Source: Symsagittifera roscoffensis
Taxonomy: Eukaryota > Xenacoelomorpha > Acoela > Convolutidae
NCBI RefSeq assembly: GCF_963678635.1
Contig: NC_087066.1
Span: 57,244,312-57,308,311, forward strand
DNA length: 64,000 nucleotides
Direction: 5' to 3'
The notes beneath the pieces are model-generated. The model ran no database searches, was not told where the DNA came from, and saw only the letters and a program-made list of their open reading frames with translations. Both the position numbers and the translations under genes were made by a program. How positions within the stretch are numbered: position 1 is the stretch's first letter; every line of letters starts with the position of its first letter. Below, in pieces: positions 44,742 to 56,632 of the stretch.

Positions 44742-44853
44742 ACAATTTATCCTCTATCAGAAATTGTTTCAACTTTTTGCCAGTCATGCAGGGATATTCT
44801 TAAGGGTTTGAAACTCTTCTTTGGATTTCTTTAGAAGATGTCAAACTCAATAA
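44742..44853 (-). pseudogene. Gene V relic, copy d (first piece only)
   Basis: Matches the 5' piece of V (cagtcatgcagggatattc, atgtcaaactcaataa). It is joined to Z by deletion of W and the rest of V. Confidence 0.35.
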
Positions 44854-44879
44854 TTTCTTCAATACAGTCACTTGTAGTA

Positions 44880-46865
44880 AAAGATAGTCTGTAACCAAAT
44901 GAAAACTATTTTCGTATCATAGATATACATTTTCATCATTTGTTTTTTCACTTGAATCAAAGAAAAACAGGTATTTTTTTCTCGAAGGTGACTTAGAGAT
45001 AGCTAATATGACATCTTCTCTAAGTTTTCAATGTCTTTTATTCTCTAGTTCTCCCGATTTTGAGAGATCTACGAAATTTTTCTCACTAGACTGGGGCATT
45101 TTATTAAGTTCGAGATTTTTTTTAGACTTGGTACCAATTTCAAACTGGTTGCAGTAATTCGCTCATTCTATTTTGATTGGCTAATTTTTGCAATAGATTT
45201 CCGTTTTTTCTGAAAAAAAATTTTATTCGCGCGTTGGTTTTTGAGTTGGAATGAAATGAACTGCAGGAGATTTCCAAATAAAAAGAAATGTTATCTTCTA
45301 GGCAGTTTCTTATTACCAGCTAAAAATAGATTTTACTTACATTCTGTAAAAACGTACAAAGTAATTGATCTGCTTCAAAATTTACCAATATGTCAGTCTT
45401 TTTGATTAAAAAAGAGAACAATTTGTCTCTTCAAAGTTTCAAAATACTTGACATTGTTTGTTTAAAGAAGTTTTATATAATAAAACTTTGTTGGCCTGAA
45501 AGTAAATTTAAAAAAAAAATTTGAAAAAGGAAGAGTTTCCTCTAATTGTTTTTTCCACAACCCTGATTGAGCATCTTCATTTAGTTGGAAAACAAAAAAT
45601 AGCAAAAAATACAAAACCGACTGGTATATTCATCAATCCCATCAACTTGATAGGAAGGAAATGATCCCGGATTTCTGATTGAATAAATTTTTAATGAAAT
45701 CTTGTAAGACTTAGAAGAGTAGATGTTAATGTGTAGATTCTATCAATTAGAAGTTTTTGATGTTAATGAGTGATGATATCATTCTCTGGTGGAATTTATC
45801 TATAACTATCACTGTTCTTTGAAATTTAATGTGTGATGTTATCAATTTCTCCGGTGGAACCTTGGGATTAGTTTTTCATTTATTAAAAAATTTTAAAGAC
45901 CTTTTCTGAGCTCTATCGAGAAGCTGGTTTTTAAAAAACCAGATTCTGGGACCAGCATTTTTCACATAAAATAAATGAAGATTTTCCAATGAAAAGATTT
46001 CAAAATTAAATTTATTCCAGACTAATTACTTTTTAACAGACAAATGTATGTAATGTTTAACAAGTATTTAAAAATTCTCTTCGAAATTTTTGCCAGTTGC
46101 GGAATTTTTACTGATTTTTGAGCAAAGATTTTATGATATTTTCTACGAAGTAAAAATTTTTCAAAAAATCTACAACATACAGGAAAATGTAAAACTTGGT
46201 AAGTTTTTTTTGTATGATGCAATTTTTTCTTAGTTGTTCAAAGGACTACGCAAAAACCTAATTTCTCTTTTCCTTATGAAAATGCGAAAAACTAAAAGTT
46301 CGTTTTTTTGACATATTAATTAGAAAATTTTACTATATAGATGACTTCGACCGCAATTTTTTATGTTAATTTAACGTTTTTCTGTTGATTTTGATCAACA
46401 GACTTGAAAAATATGGTTCTAATAATAACTAAAAATAATTGAAGGAACTCGAAAAGTTTTTAAATTAAGAAGGCAAGAAAAATTGAACTGATTTTTTTGA
46501 GAAGATGCCAAAATTGTTTCAATTTTTTCTAGAATATGCGGAAAATGTTTGAATTTTTTTCCGACAAGATGCGAGAAGGGCTTTTCATTTTTTGACAAAT
46601 TGCAAAAATTGTTTCATTTTTTCTGACATTACTCAAACACCATCTGGTATTTTCACTTGTGTGCCAGTTTTCTATTGTTTTTTTTCTGATATGTGCGCTA
46701 AAAATGATCAAGTTTCTTAAAGCGCGTGCAAGCTTTTAGCGCTAATTTAAGTTGTCTTCTAATTGCTTTTCAATCAAACGGACTGTTTTACCCTGAGCTT
46801 CTCATTTTTTCTCAAAAATAAATTGAAATTGATGAAATTAGTTAATTACAAAGAACGCAATAAAA
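44880..46865. repeat. Spacer S and left Y, copy 6
   Basis: S (44880-45390) followed by left Y (45390-46865), matching 57640-59670. No supported gene. The open stretches at 46022-46222 and 46529-46711 recur in other Y copies only because the DNA is repeated. Confidence 0.5.
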
Positions 46866-46866
46866 A

Positions 46867-47261
46867 TCAGGAATGAAGTTTGCACAAAAAATTATAATCA
46901 AAGAGCTGAAGAGAACTCTGGAGGTTCTCTATAGAATGCAGAGATGGTCGAGGTTCCATCGCTGATGTTTGTTGTTGTGGTGTGTTTCGCGGCGTCAGTT
47001 TTTCTGAGAAGCCCTCACTTTCATCTTTTGCAATGGGGTTTTCTTGCTTCGCCCCTATGAAAAAAAAACGGTGACTGGTCGAGCCACGTACCTAGAGTCA
47101 AGAATCTCGAGATAATTCATTCCCAAATGCTCAAAATTTTCCTCAATGATTTGCATTGTTCCTCATTAGTTTTCTGTGATGGATACTTGCATCATATGAT
47201 GCTTGTTGAAATCCCTTCGCATCACTTCCATCATGTGCCAGAATTGGATTGGGATGTTCAT
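46867..47261 (-). pseudogene. Unrecognised coding-like relic U, copy 4
   Basis: Same blocks as copies 1-3 (stop 46867-46869, start of the upstream piece 47259-47261). The upstream piece reads further than elsewhere: QFWHMMEVMRRDFNKHHMMQ before two stops. Confidence 0.3.
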
Positions 47262-47269
47262 TCGGGCTA

Positions 47270-48580
47270 ACTATACACCAGAGACTGTTTTTGTCGCACT
47301 TGAATTTGTACTAGAACAAGCTAAATTTCTATAGAGAACATGAGGTTGCTGTTTTGCACTGAGAAGAACATTTTGATCAATAGTTTGAGTAAAAGATACA
47401 GAGTAAAAACGAGAATATTGACTGATACAGAGTTTTGCTCAGATAGAAAGATACAGAAAATTGCATCAATTAAACCATTTTGAGTGATAAAATCAGGAAA
47501 AGATATAGAGGAAAAACCAGAATTATGATTGATTTAGAGCTGAGAGAGGCGTAGGCTTACGATATATCATTTGAAAATGAAATGTGTTTACCGAAGATAG
47601 AAAGTTTTTCAATTTAAATGTATGGGTTTAACCAAGTTCATTTCATTTTGAGCAAAATATTGATATTCAACATTAAGTTGTCTTCTAATTATTTTTTCAA
47701 TCAAATGGACTGTTTTACACTGAGCTTATTGTTATATATCGATATCGTCATGATTTCGATATTCGATATTGACCGACACCATTAAATTGAATTCCCTGGG
47801 CAGAGACGGTTAGAAGCATGTAAAGCTCTGTTGAGACGCCAGTCGTCTTAGAACCTAGCTTTATTAGGACCATCGGTTTGTACTTCTAGGCGAAAGTTAC
47901 AGAACTTCACAGTGTTCCAAGGCCCGTTCTCTGAATCTAGGCGCTGTTAGGGTAATCTCAGGGTTTGCGAATCATGCATCTAAATAGATTAACTTCAAAT
48001 GTGGAAGTGTATTTTTTTTAATGAAGAATTAAATGTTTTTAAAATTAAATACTTCAATATTTTAAAAATAAACATTAAACATTTTTAAAAGTTAAACAAT
48101 TAGATATATTTATTTAAAATTTTCAAAAAAATTTACTACAAAATTTCTGAATATTTGACAATCCTAACCTTATGGTGAAAAAAATTTTTTGTCAGGTTAC
48201 TCTCAGGCGTTGGAAATCTTGCCTCTAAATATGAGTGCTCAAACGTCTTTTTTTTCCAAGATACGAATTTTTTTGAAACTTTTTCCGAGAAACTTAAAAG
48301 AAAAAATAACGAAAAATGAAAATTCCAACTCTACAGTGGGGTATTCTCAAGTTATTCCCACTGGTTGCACTTAATAAAAATTGAAACTATCAATGCTGTT
48401 ATTGGGTGCTGTTAGATTACACTCGAAGGCTGGAAATCTGGTTTCCAAATCTGCAGTTGTTCATGGTTTGTCAAAGCACCGGAGGTGAGTTACACGCTAG
48501 TTATACTAGTGATGCTGAATCGCATTGGCAATTTAGCATATGTAAATGCTTTCTTCGTGACTAGTATTTTTTGTTGGTTA
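47270..48580. repeat. Right Y and A+T-rich leader of the RT composite, copy 1
   Basis: GATACAG imperfect repeats (47395-47560), then a stretch repeated at 51901-52890 and 60130-61405. A run of ATTTTAAAA/TTAAAT strings lies at about 48010-48130. From 48190 the leader (gtcaggttactctcaggcg) is shared by all three composites. No gene supported. Confidence 0.5.
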
Positions 48581-48581
48581 A

Positions 48582-48668
48582 GCGTACGTGGCTGAGTGGT
48601 TAGTGCGTGACCCTCGAAATCTCTTATCTCTTGATTGCAGGAGGTTGGTGATCGAATTCTAGATTCTA
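48582..48668 (+). repeat. tRNA-Ser-like (SINE-head-like) sequence, copy 1
   Basis: Pol III type-2 promoter look: A box TGGCTGAGTGG and B box GATCGAATT (one mismatch at its last base), about 50 bases apart, with CTCGAAA as a possible tRNA-Ser(CGA) anticodon loop and a long variable arm (CTC...GAG). Two more copies lie in front of the other reverse transcriptase fragments. It does not fold into a full cloverleaf by eye, so a tRNA-derived SINE head or tRNA pseudogene is meant, not a functional tRNA. Confidence 0.5.
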
Positions 48669-48679
48669 GTGAATTCTCA

Positions 48680-50109
48680 ATGTCACCTGGACACGATGGA
48701 GTTCATCCTAGGGTCCTATTTGAATTACGAGAAATCATTTGGCTAACATTTCTGCAAAAATCAAAAAAGGTTAAAAAAAATAGATGGCCGATATTTATAG
48801 ACAAATCAGTTTAACATCAATATGTTGCAAGTTGTTCGAAAAGTTTGATCTAAGGCATTTAATGGGTCATTTCAATGAAGAAGGGCTTATAACAAATGCA
48901 AAACACGGTTTTCGATCTGGACGTTCACTGAACTTACATTTCCTGAAAGTAATTGATGACTTCACCAGGGCAATGGACAAACATGAAGCCCGTGATATAC
49001 TTGGACTTCAAGAAAGCCTTCGATTCGGTACCACATAAAAAACTGATCGGAGTTCTTAGACAATATGGAGTAATTGGAAGAACCTTGAATTGGATAACAG
49101 GCTTTCTTTCGGGACGACAACAGAGAGTGATAATTAACGATTCAAGATCCTCATGGCAGCCAGTAAAAAGTAGCATACCCCAGGGTTCAGTACTCGGCCC
49201 AGTACTGTTTTTAATATACATCATTAGAAAGCCGGACAAAATAGCGTCAAAAATATATCTATTCGCTGACGATGCAAAATTATACCGTCAAATTGAAGAC
49301 AAATCAGATGTAACACGCATACATGAAGATTTACATTCACTAGAAACTTGATCTGATCACAGTCTTTTGTCTTTTAATATCGACAAATGTGTTCACATGA
49401 CAATAGGAACCAAGAAATTGGATATGGTGAAGAACTATAAAATCAATTGCGAAAACATAAAAGAAATGCAACTCGAAAAAGACCTGGGTATCTGGCTTGA
49501 CAACAAACTGACATTTGAAACACACATCAATAAAAAAGCCAATAAAGCAAACGGCATGATAGCAGTAATTAAAAAAAGCTTAACTAAAGTCACAAAACAA
49601 GTATTTTTAAACATCTAAAAATGCTTGATACGGCCACAATTCGAGTTTGCGAACTTAATCTGGCACCCTAGGTTGATCAAGCATTAAAAGATCTTTTGGA
49701 AAACGTACTAAGAAGAGCGACGCGTCTAGTTAGTGGTATAAAAAACCTATCCTATTACGAATACCTTAAAGAACTGAATCTATCATCGCTGGAATACAGA
49801 AGGAAAAGAGGGACATTGAAAGAAATGTATTAAATCTGCTATGGTTTTTATGATATGAATGCCACTGAGGGACTATTCGAGTGGAATGATAGGGATTCTA
49901 GAGGTAACGCATGTAAAGTAGTAGCACGTAAAGCAAATCTAGCAATGCGAAAAAATTTCTTCATGATAACAGCACCTCTCGACTGGAACAATCTGCCACA
50001 AGAAACAGTTGAAAGCAGGTTCATCGACGAATTCAAATGGAAACAGGACAAACATTGGAAAGCGATTGGAATTGACATGTACGAATTGGAACGGAGAAAG
50101 AACATTTGA
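48680..50109 (+). pseudogene. Jockey/CR1-like non-LTR reverse transcriptase, copy 1
   Basis: Begins with a remnant of the first RT block (SPGxDGVHPRVL) near 48680. It then jumps to MADIYRQISLTSICCKLFEK (48784). A frameshift near 48985 leads to VIYLDFKKAFDSVPHKK with the first catalytic Asp. Next come SIPQGSVLGPVLFLIYI and LFADDAKLY with the catalytic Asp pair intact. A stop follows at 49349-49351, then KDLGIWLDNKLTFETHINKK. Another stop falls at 49616-49618, then the C-terminal part RATRLVSGIKNLSYYEYLK and NFFMITAPLDWNNLPQE. There is no endonuclease domain. The order of blocks is that of Jockey-superfamily LINEs (Jockey, CR1, L2 and relatives). Confidence 0.82.
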
Positions 50110-50299
50110 AATGACCACAAGAGGAACTGCCTAATGGTCATAAAAAAACTTGACTTGACTAAACCCACCCGATTTTTTGCTAATTCGAGGCTTACTTCTA
50201 ATTTTTTATATTGCACTCTAGTGTTCTCGCTAGTGTGCTGGCCTCGTGTTATGAATAAATATACCTAATTCTTTTAATTGTAAATATAACTTTTCTGTT

Positions 50300-51110
50300 A
50301 TATATATACCTTTCCAACATAAAATTTAAATGGAACGTAACTTAAACATCCATTTTTTCAGAAAAATGGCGGTAACAACCCTGAAAGTTGAAAATTAGAT
50401 AAGTTCTATTTATATAAAACTTGACATCCGTACAGAAACCTCGATTTCACACCTTTCATAGGTATGTTTATTAGATTTTTTGTCTGGGTAAATTTAAAAC
50501 ATAGTTAAAGTAATAATTTTTTTGGTCATTAAAAGCAACAGTTATTGAAATTTGTTGAAAAAAAGTCCGTATTTTGGTTTTTTCTTGGTTTTTTTGTCAA
50601 TTATTAACATCAATACGAATTCTGAGAAATTCCAATATTCTTTCTAATCTAAAACTGGTTTTTGACAAAATTCATTCAATTTTGTTGAAAGTTCACATTT
50701 TTTCTCAAAATCTACAGTTTTTCTGCTTTTCATAATTAATAATTTTCTTGATCATGAGCAATAAAGTTTTTTGATAATTAAATCTTTTTTTCAAAAGTTA
50801 TGTATTACGAGTTACAAAACCAATCAAATGTAACGCATCAAATTTCAAACTATGGACAAATTCTTGAAAACAACCAATGAAATTTAGCAATTTGAAAAAG
50901 TTTTATAAAGTTTTCATTTCAAATGAATCTTTCGTTTAAAATGAAGACCGAATAAAAAAAAATTGTTGAAAGAAAACAGCAGAACCATTTCAGTTTTGTT
51001 AAGCATTAGCGGAAAAATTAATATTTTTTGCTTTATGTTTAAATTCAATTTCAATGAGATGGTTTGTTTGTTCGGAAACTTTCTTTAGAACTTAAATTTC
51101 TAAACCATCA
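50300..51110. repeat. Repeat X', copy 2
   Basis: Follows the LINE composite, starting at ccaacataaaatttaaatggaac. It matches 43650-44460. No gene seen. Confidence 0.55.
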
Positions 51111-51117
51111 CAAAGCA

Positions 51118-51680
51118 TTACTGAACTTTACAATTATCAACAAACCTGGAATCTCCCAAAATACTGGACAGTTTTTTGAATTCATTCAAAGTATTGTTGA
51201 CAAAGGCACTTTGCTTCATTGCTTCAATCTCTTCTGCAGTGAAGAGTCGAATCTGAATGTTAGGTGGTTTCTTCACACTGTACTCTTGATTGTGACACAC
51301 ACCTCCTCATGTCGTTTGTTGCAATTTCATAAACTCTATTACAGATGTCGAGCACCTTATCCATAAATGATTCTTTGCCAGATTTGGCTTCATAAATAGG
51401 TTGGAGTCCAAGGTTTTCAGCATAACGAGCAACGGTATTCTGTATTGCTGCTATCCTTTCTCCTAATCTTTCTTTTTCACCAAGGTTTTTCGAGTTGTCC
51501 CTTCTCATTTTTCTTGACTAGTTGGAAGCTGGGTTCAGAGTAAAAAATTCTCTTGTAGGAGTTTTGGAACCAAGCAACTCTCCTACCTTTTGCTTGATTT
51601 TTTGAAAATTCAAAATAATTGTTACTAGTGTCTTTTCTTGAGTACTTTTTTCATTTGGAAGACAGACTGTTTCAATTTTT
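51118..51680 (-). pseudogene. Gene Z relic, copy e (nearly whole)
   Basis: Three minus-strand frames in order. 51518-51751 is the N-terminal side (VCLPNEKSTQEKTLVTII, GELLGSKTPTREFF). 51260-51508 reads MRRDNSKNLGEKERLGERI, AIQNTVARYAENLGLQP, LDICNRVYEIATNDMRR. 51118-51300 reads PPNIQIRLFTAEEIEAMKQS and ends NCKVQ. Two frameshifts separate them. The N-terminal frame is fused at about 51675 to a piece of Y by a deletion that removed W, V, S and most of Y. Confidence 0.5.
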
Positions 51681-52890
51681 TCTAAAATATGCGGAAAATG
51701 TTTGAATTTTTTTCCGAAAAGATGCGAGAAGGGCTTGTCATTTTTCGACAAATTGCAAAAATTGTTTCATTTTTTCTGACATTACTCAAACACCATCTGG
51801 TATTTTCACTTGTGTGCCAGTTTTCCATTGTTTTTTTTCTGATATGTGCGCTAAAAATGATCAAGTTTCTTAAAGTGTGTGCAAGCTTTTAGCGCTAATT
51901 TAAGAGGGTTTTTCAATTGAAATGTATGGGTTCAACCAAGTTCTTTTCATTTTTGAGCAAAATATTGATATTCAACATTAAGTTGTCTTCCAATTATTCT
52001 TTCAATCAGATGGAATGTTTTACCCTGAGCTTATTGTTTTATATCGATATTGTCATGATTTCGATATTCGATATTGACCGACTCCATTAAATCGAATTCC
52101 CTGGGCAGAGACGGTTAAAAGCATGTGAAGCTCTGTTGAGACGCTAGCCAGTCGTCCTAGAACCTAGCTTTATTAGGACCATCGGTTTGTACTTCTAGGC
52201 GAAAGTTACAGAACTTCACAGTGTTCCAAGGCCCGTTCTCTAAATCTAGGCGCTTCTAGGGTAATCTCAGGGTTTGCAAATCTTGCATCTAAATAGATTA
52301 ATTTCAAATGGGGAAGTGTATTTTTTTTAATGAAGACTTAAATGTTTTGAAAATTAAATACTTAAATATTTTAAAAATAAACACTGAAACATTTTTAAAA
52401 GTTAAACAGTTAGATATATTTTTTGAAAATTTTCAAAAAAATTTACTATAAAATTTCTGAATATTTGACAATCCTAACCTTATGGTGAAAAAAACTTTTT
52501 GTCAGGTTACTCTCAGGCGTTGGAAATCTTGCCTCTAAATATGAGTGCTCAAACGTCTTTTTTTTCCAAGATACGAATTTTTTTGAAACTTTTTTCCGGG
52601 AAATTTAAAAATAAAAAATCACGAAAGTTGAAATTTCCAACTTTACATTGGGGTATTCTCAAGTTATTCCCACTGGTTGCACTTACTAAAAAATGAAACT
52701 ATCAATGCTGTTATTGGGTGGTGTTAGATTACACTCGAAGGCTGGAAATCTGGTTTCCAAATCTGCATTTGTTCATGGTTTTTTGAAGCACCGGAGGTGA
52801 GTTACACGCTAGTTATACTAGTGATGCTGAATCGCATTGGTAATTTAGCATATGTAGCTGCTTTCTTCGTGACTAGTGTTTTCTAATGGG
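51681..52890. repeat. Fragments of Y and RT-composite leader, copy 2
   Basis: A 225-base Y piece (51681-51905) is joined to right Y at aagagggtttttcaattg. U and the GATACAG stretch are deleted. The rest matches 60418-61402 closely. No gene. Confidence 0.5.
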
Positions 52891-52893
52891 TAA

Positions 52894-52977
52894 GCGTACG
52901 TGGCTTAGTGGTTAGTGCGTGAGCCTCGAAATCTCTTATCTCTTGATTGCAGGAGGTTGGTGATCGAATCCTAGACT
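52894..52977 (+). repeat. tRNA-Ser-like sequence, copy 2
   Basis: A box TGGCTTAGTGG and B box GATCGAATC both match the pol III consensus fully. CTCGAAA lies between them, as in copy 1. Confidence 0.52.
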
Positions 52978-52991
52978 CTAGTGAATTCTCA

Positions 52992-54420
52992 ATGTCGCCT
53001 GGACCAGATGGAGTTCATCCTAGGGTCCTATTCGAATTACGAGAAATCATTTGGCTAACATTTCTGCAAAATTCAAAAAAGGTTAGAAAAATAGATGGCC
53101 GATATTTATAGACCAATCAGTTTAACATCAATATGTTGCAAGTTGTTCGCAAAGTTTGTTCGAAAGCATTTAATGGGTCATTTCAATGAAGAAGGGCTTA
53201 TAACAAATGCAAAACACGGTTTTCGATCTGAACGTTCACTGAACTTACATTTCCTGAAAGTAATTGATGACTTCACCAGGGCAATGGACAAACATGAAGC
53301 CCGTGATATACTTGGACTTCAAGAAAGCCTTCGATTCGGTACCACACAAAAGACTGATCGGAGTTCTTAGACAATATGGAGTAATTGGAAGAACCTTGAA
53401 CTGGATAACAGGCTTTCTTTCGGGACGACAACAGAGAGTGATAATTAACGATTCAAGATCATCATGGCAGCCAGTAAAAAGTAGGATACCCCAGGGTTCA
53501 GTACTCGGCCCAGTACTGTTTTTATTATACATCATTACAATGCCGGACAAAATAGCGTCAAAAATATATCTATTCGCTGACTAGGCAAAATTATACCGTC
53601 CAATTGAAGACAAATCAGATGTAACACGCATACATGAAGATTTACATTCACTAGAAACTTGGTCTGGTCAGAGTTTTTTGTCTTTTAATATCGACAAATG
53701 TGTTCACATGACAATAGGAACCAAGAACTTGGATATGGTGAAGAACTATAAAATCATATGCGAAAACATAAAAGAAATGCAACTCGAAGAAGACCTGGGT
53801 ATCTGGCTTGACAACAAACTGACATTCGAAACACACATCAATAAAAAAGCCAATAAGGCAAACGGCATGATAGCAGTAATTAAAAAAAACTTAACTAAAG
53901 TCACGAAACAAGTGTTTTTAAACATCTAAAAATGCTTGATACGGCCACAATTCCAGTTTGCGAACTTAATCTGGCACCCTAGGTTGATCAAGCATCAAAA
54001 GATCTTTTGGAAAACGTACTAAGAAGAGCGACGCGTCTAGTTAGTGGTATAAAAAACCTATCCTATTACGAATACCTTAAAGAACTGAATCTATCATCGC
54101 TGGAATACAGAAGGAAAAGAGGGACATTGAAAGAAATGTATTAAATCTGCTATGGTTTTTATGATATGAATGCCACTGAGGGACTATTCGAGTGGAATGA
54201 TAGGGATTCTAGAGGTAACGCATGTAAAGTAGTAGCACGTAAAGCAAATCTAGCAATGCGAAAAAATTTCTTCATGATAACAGCACCTCTCGACTGGAAC
54301 AATCTGCCACAAGAAACAGTTGAAAGCAGGTTCATCGACGAATTCAAGTGGAAACAGGACAAACATTGGAAAGCGATTGGAATTGACATGTACGAATTGG
54401 AACGGAGAAAGAACATTTGA
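52992..54420 (+). pseudogene. Jockey/CR1-like reverse transcriptase, copy 2
   Basis: MADIYRPISLTS at 53095, the same frameshift between HEARDI and VIYLDFKK as the other copies, PQGSVLGPVLFLLYI, and then a stop inside the catalytic FADD motif (second Asp codon replaced by TAG at 53582-53584). The thumb and C-terminal parts follow (53678-53929, 54166-54420). The last frame's protein is identical to that of copy 1. Confidence 0.82.
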
Positions 54421-54619
54421 AAAGACCACAAGAGGAACTGCCTAATGGTCATAAAAAAACTTGACTTGACTAAACCCACCCGATTTTTTGCTAATTCGAG
54501 GCTTACTTCTAATTTTTTATATTGCACTCTAGTGTTCTCGCTAGTGTGCTGGCCTCGTGTTATGAATAAATATACCTAATTCGTTTAATTGTAAATATAA
54601 CTTTTCTGTTATATATATA

Positions 54620-55800
54620 CCTTTCCAACATAAAATCTAAATGGAACGTAACTTAAACATCCATTTTTTCAGAAAAATGGCGGCAACAACCCTGAAAGTT
54701 GAAAATTAGATAAGTTCTATTTATATAAAACTTGACATCCGTACAGAACCCTCGATTTCACACCTTTCGTAGGTATGTTTTTTAGATTTTTTGTCCGGGT
54801 AAATTTAAAACATAGTTAAAGTAATAATTTTTTTGGTCATTAAAAGCAACAGTTATTGAAATTTGTTGAAAAAAAGTCCGTATTTTGGTTTTTTCTTGGT
54901 TTTTTTGTCAATTATTAACATCAATACGAATTCTGAGAAATTCCAATATTCTTTCTAATCTAAAACTGGTTTTTGATAAAATTCATTCAATTTTGTTGGA
55001 AGTACACACTTTTTCTCAAAATCTACAGTTTTTTTTACTTTTGATAATTAAAACTTTTCTTGATCATGAGCAATAAAGTTTTTTGATAATTAAATTTTTT
55101 TTTCAAAAGTTATGTATTACGAGTTACAAAACCAATCAAATGCAACGAATCAAATTTCAAACTATGGACAAATTCTTGAAAACAACCAATGAAATTTAGC
55201 AATTTGAAATTTTTTTATAAAGTTTTCATTTTAAATGAATCTTTCGTTTAAAATGAAGACCAAATAAAAAAAATTGTTGAAAAAAAACAGCAGAACATTT
55301 CAGTTTTTTTAAGCATTAGCGGAAAAATTAATATTTTTTGCTTTATGTTTAAATTCAATTTCAATGAGATGGTTTGTTTGAAAGTTCACATTTTTTCTCA
55401 AAATCTACAGTTTTTTTGCTTTTCATAATTAATAATTTTCTTGATCATGAGCAATAAAGTTTTTTGATAGTTAAATCTTTTTTTCAAAAGTTATGTATTA
55501 CGAGTTACAAAACCAATCAAATGTAACCAATCAAATTTCAAACTATGGAAAATTTTTTGAAAACAACTAATGAAATTTAGCAATTTGAAAAGGTTTTATA
55601 AAGTTTTCATTTCAAATGAAACTTTCGTTTAAAATGGAGACCAAATAAAACAAATTGTTGAAAGAAAACAGCAGAACAATTTATTTCAGTTTTTTAAGCA
55701 TAAGCGGAAAAATGAATTATTATTTGCTTTATGTTTAAACTCAATTTCAATGAGATGGTTTGTTTGTTCGGAAACTTTCTTTAGAACTTAAATTTCTAAA
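54620..55800. repeat. Repeat X', copy 3, with internal 0.38 kb tandem duplication
   Basis: Matches X' copy 2. About 55005-55380 is repeated at 55381-55760; the join gtttgtttg|aaagttcac links the end of the unit to its beginning. No gene. Confidence 0.55.
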
Positions 55801-55881
55801 CCTAAGGAGAACACTTTAGTGCCAAAAAAAGTTTTGAGCGAAAAAATATTCCATTTATAACATAAAAAACATCACAAAGCA

Positions 55882-56450
55882 TTACTGAACTTTACAATTA
55901 TCAACAAACCTGGAATCTCCCAAAATGTTGGACAGTTCTTTGAATTCATTCAAAGTATAGTTGACAAAGGCACTTTGCTTCAATGCCTCAATCTCTTCTG
56001 CAGTAAAGAGTCGAATCTGAATGTTAGGTGGTTTGTTCACACTGTACTCTTGATTGTGACACACACCCTCCTCATATCGTTTGTTGCAATTTCATAAACT
56101 CTATTACAGATGTCGAGCACCTTATCCATAAATGAATCTTTGCCAGATTTGGCTTCATAAATAGGTTCGAGTCTAAGGTTTTCAGCATAACGAGCAACGG
56201 TATTCTGTATTGCTGCTATCCTTTCTCCTAATCTTTCTTTTTCACCATGGTTTTTCGAGTTGTCCCTTCTCATTTTTCTTGACTAGTTGGAAGCTGGGTT
56301 CAGAGTAAAATTTTCTCTTGTAGGAGTTTTGGAACCAAGCAATTCTCCTACCTTTTGTTTGATTTTTGAAAATTCAAAATAATTGTTACTAGTGTCTTTT
56401 CTTGAGTACTTTTTTCATTTGGAAAACAGACTGATCAGATGAATAGAAAT
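55882..56450 (-). pseudogene. Gene Z relic, copy f
   Basis: C-terminal frame 55882-56064 (PPNIQIRLFTAEEIEALKQS, LSNILGDSRFVDNCKVQ). Middle frame 56037-56273 (NHGEKERLGERIAAIQNTVA, FMDKVLDICNRVYEIATN). The N-terminal side (about 56290-56450) is broken. The overlap of the two frames at 56037-56064 marks a single frameshift. Divergently oriented from W. Confidence 0.5.
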
Positions 56451-56632
56451 GAGAAAAATGATTTTGAGATTAAATTAAAAAGGAAGTAAACAGAAAAAGT
56501 CATCATGAATTCCATATATGGGAATAGTACCAAACATGGAATGTTTTATATAAATATTTCATAAATGGAAATTGCGTTGGCGGTATTTTTACTATTTAAA
56601 TCTATAATTTTCTCCAAAAAACATTCTTCCAG

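Larger units (their letters stand above)
48582..50160 (+). mobile_element. Composite of tRNA-like head and truncated LINE, copy 1
   Basis: tRNA-like head, a short junction, an internally deleted reverse transcriptase reading frame, and a 3' end cataaaaaaacttgacttgact (50140-50160) with CTTGA repeats typical of LINE tails. The same structure is found at 52894-54472 and 61407-63830. A further shared stretch after the tail (ending about 50290) is not clearly part of the element. Confidence 0.55.
52894..54472 (+). mobile_element. Composite of tRNA-like head and truncated LINE, copy 2
   Basis: Same structure and internal deletion as copy 1, ending cataaaaaaacttgacttgact at 54450-54472. The copies differ by scattered substitutions only. 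Confidence 0.55.

Noticed and set aside
46529-46711. Repeated minus-strand ORF with KKTIENWHTSENTRW (also at 51682, 59339, 22733)
   Set aside because: Conserved only because repeat Y is duplicated; the frame varies in length and start among copies and no protein-level excess is evident. Kept out of the gene list.
48010-48130. Possible replication origin or matrix attachment stretch (dense ATTTTAAAA strings)
   Set aside because: Low-complexity A+T sequence present in each leader copy; no further signal supports a function.
48582-48668. A functional tRNA-Ser gene
   Set aside because: The anticodon and T stems do not pair well, two extra bases stand before the B box, and the sequence recurs in the same place in three repeat copies. 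Described as a tRNA-like SINE head instead.
49848-50216. Minus-strand open frames of up to 122 codons at 49848, 54159 and 63526
   Set aside because: They lie antisense to the C-terminal part of the reverse transcriptase, which has the family's conserved blocks.
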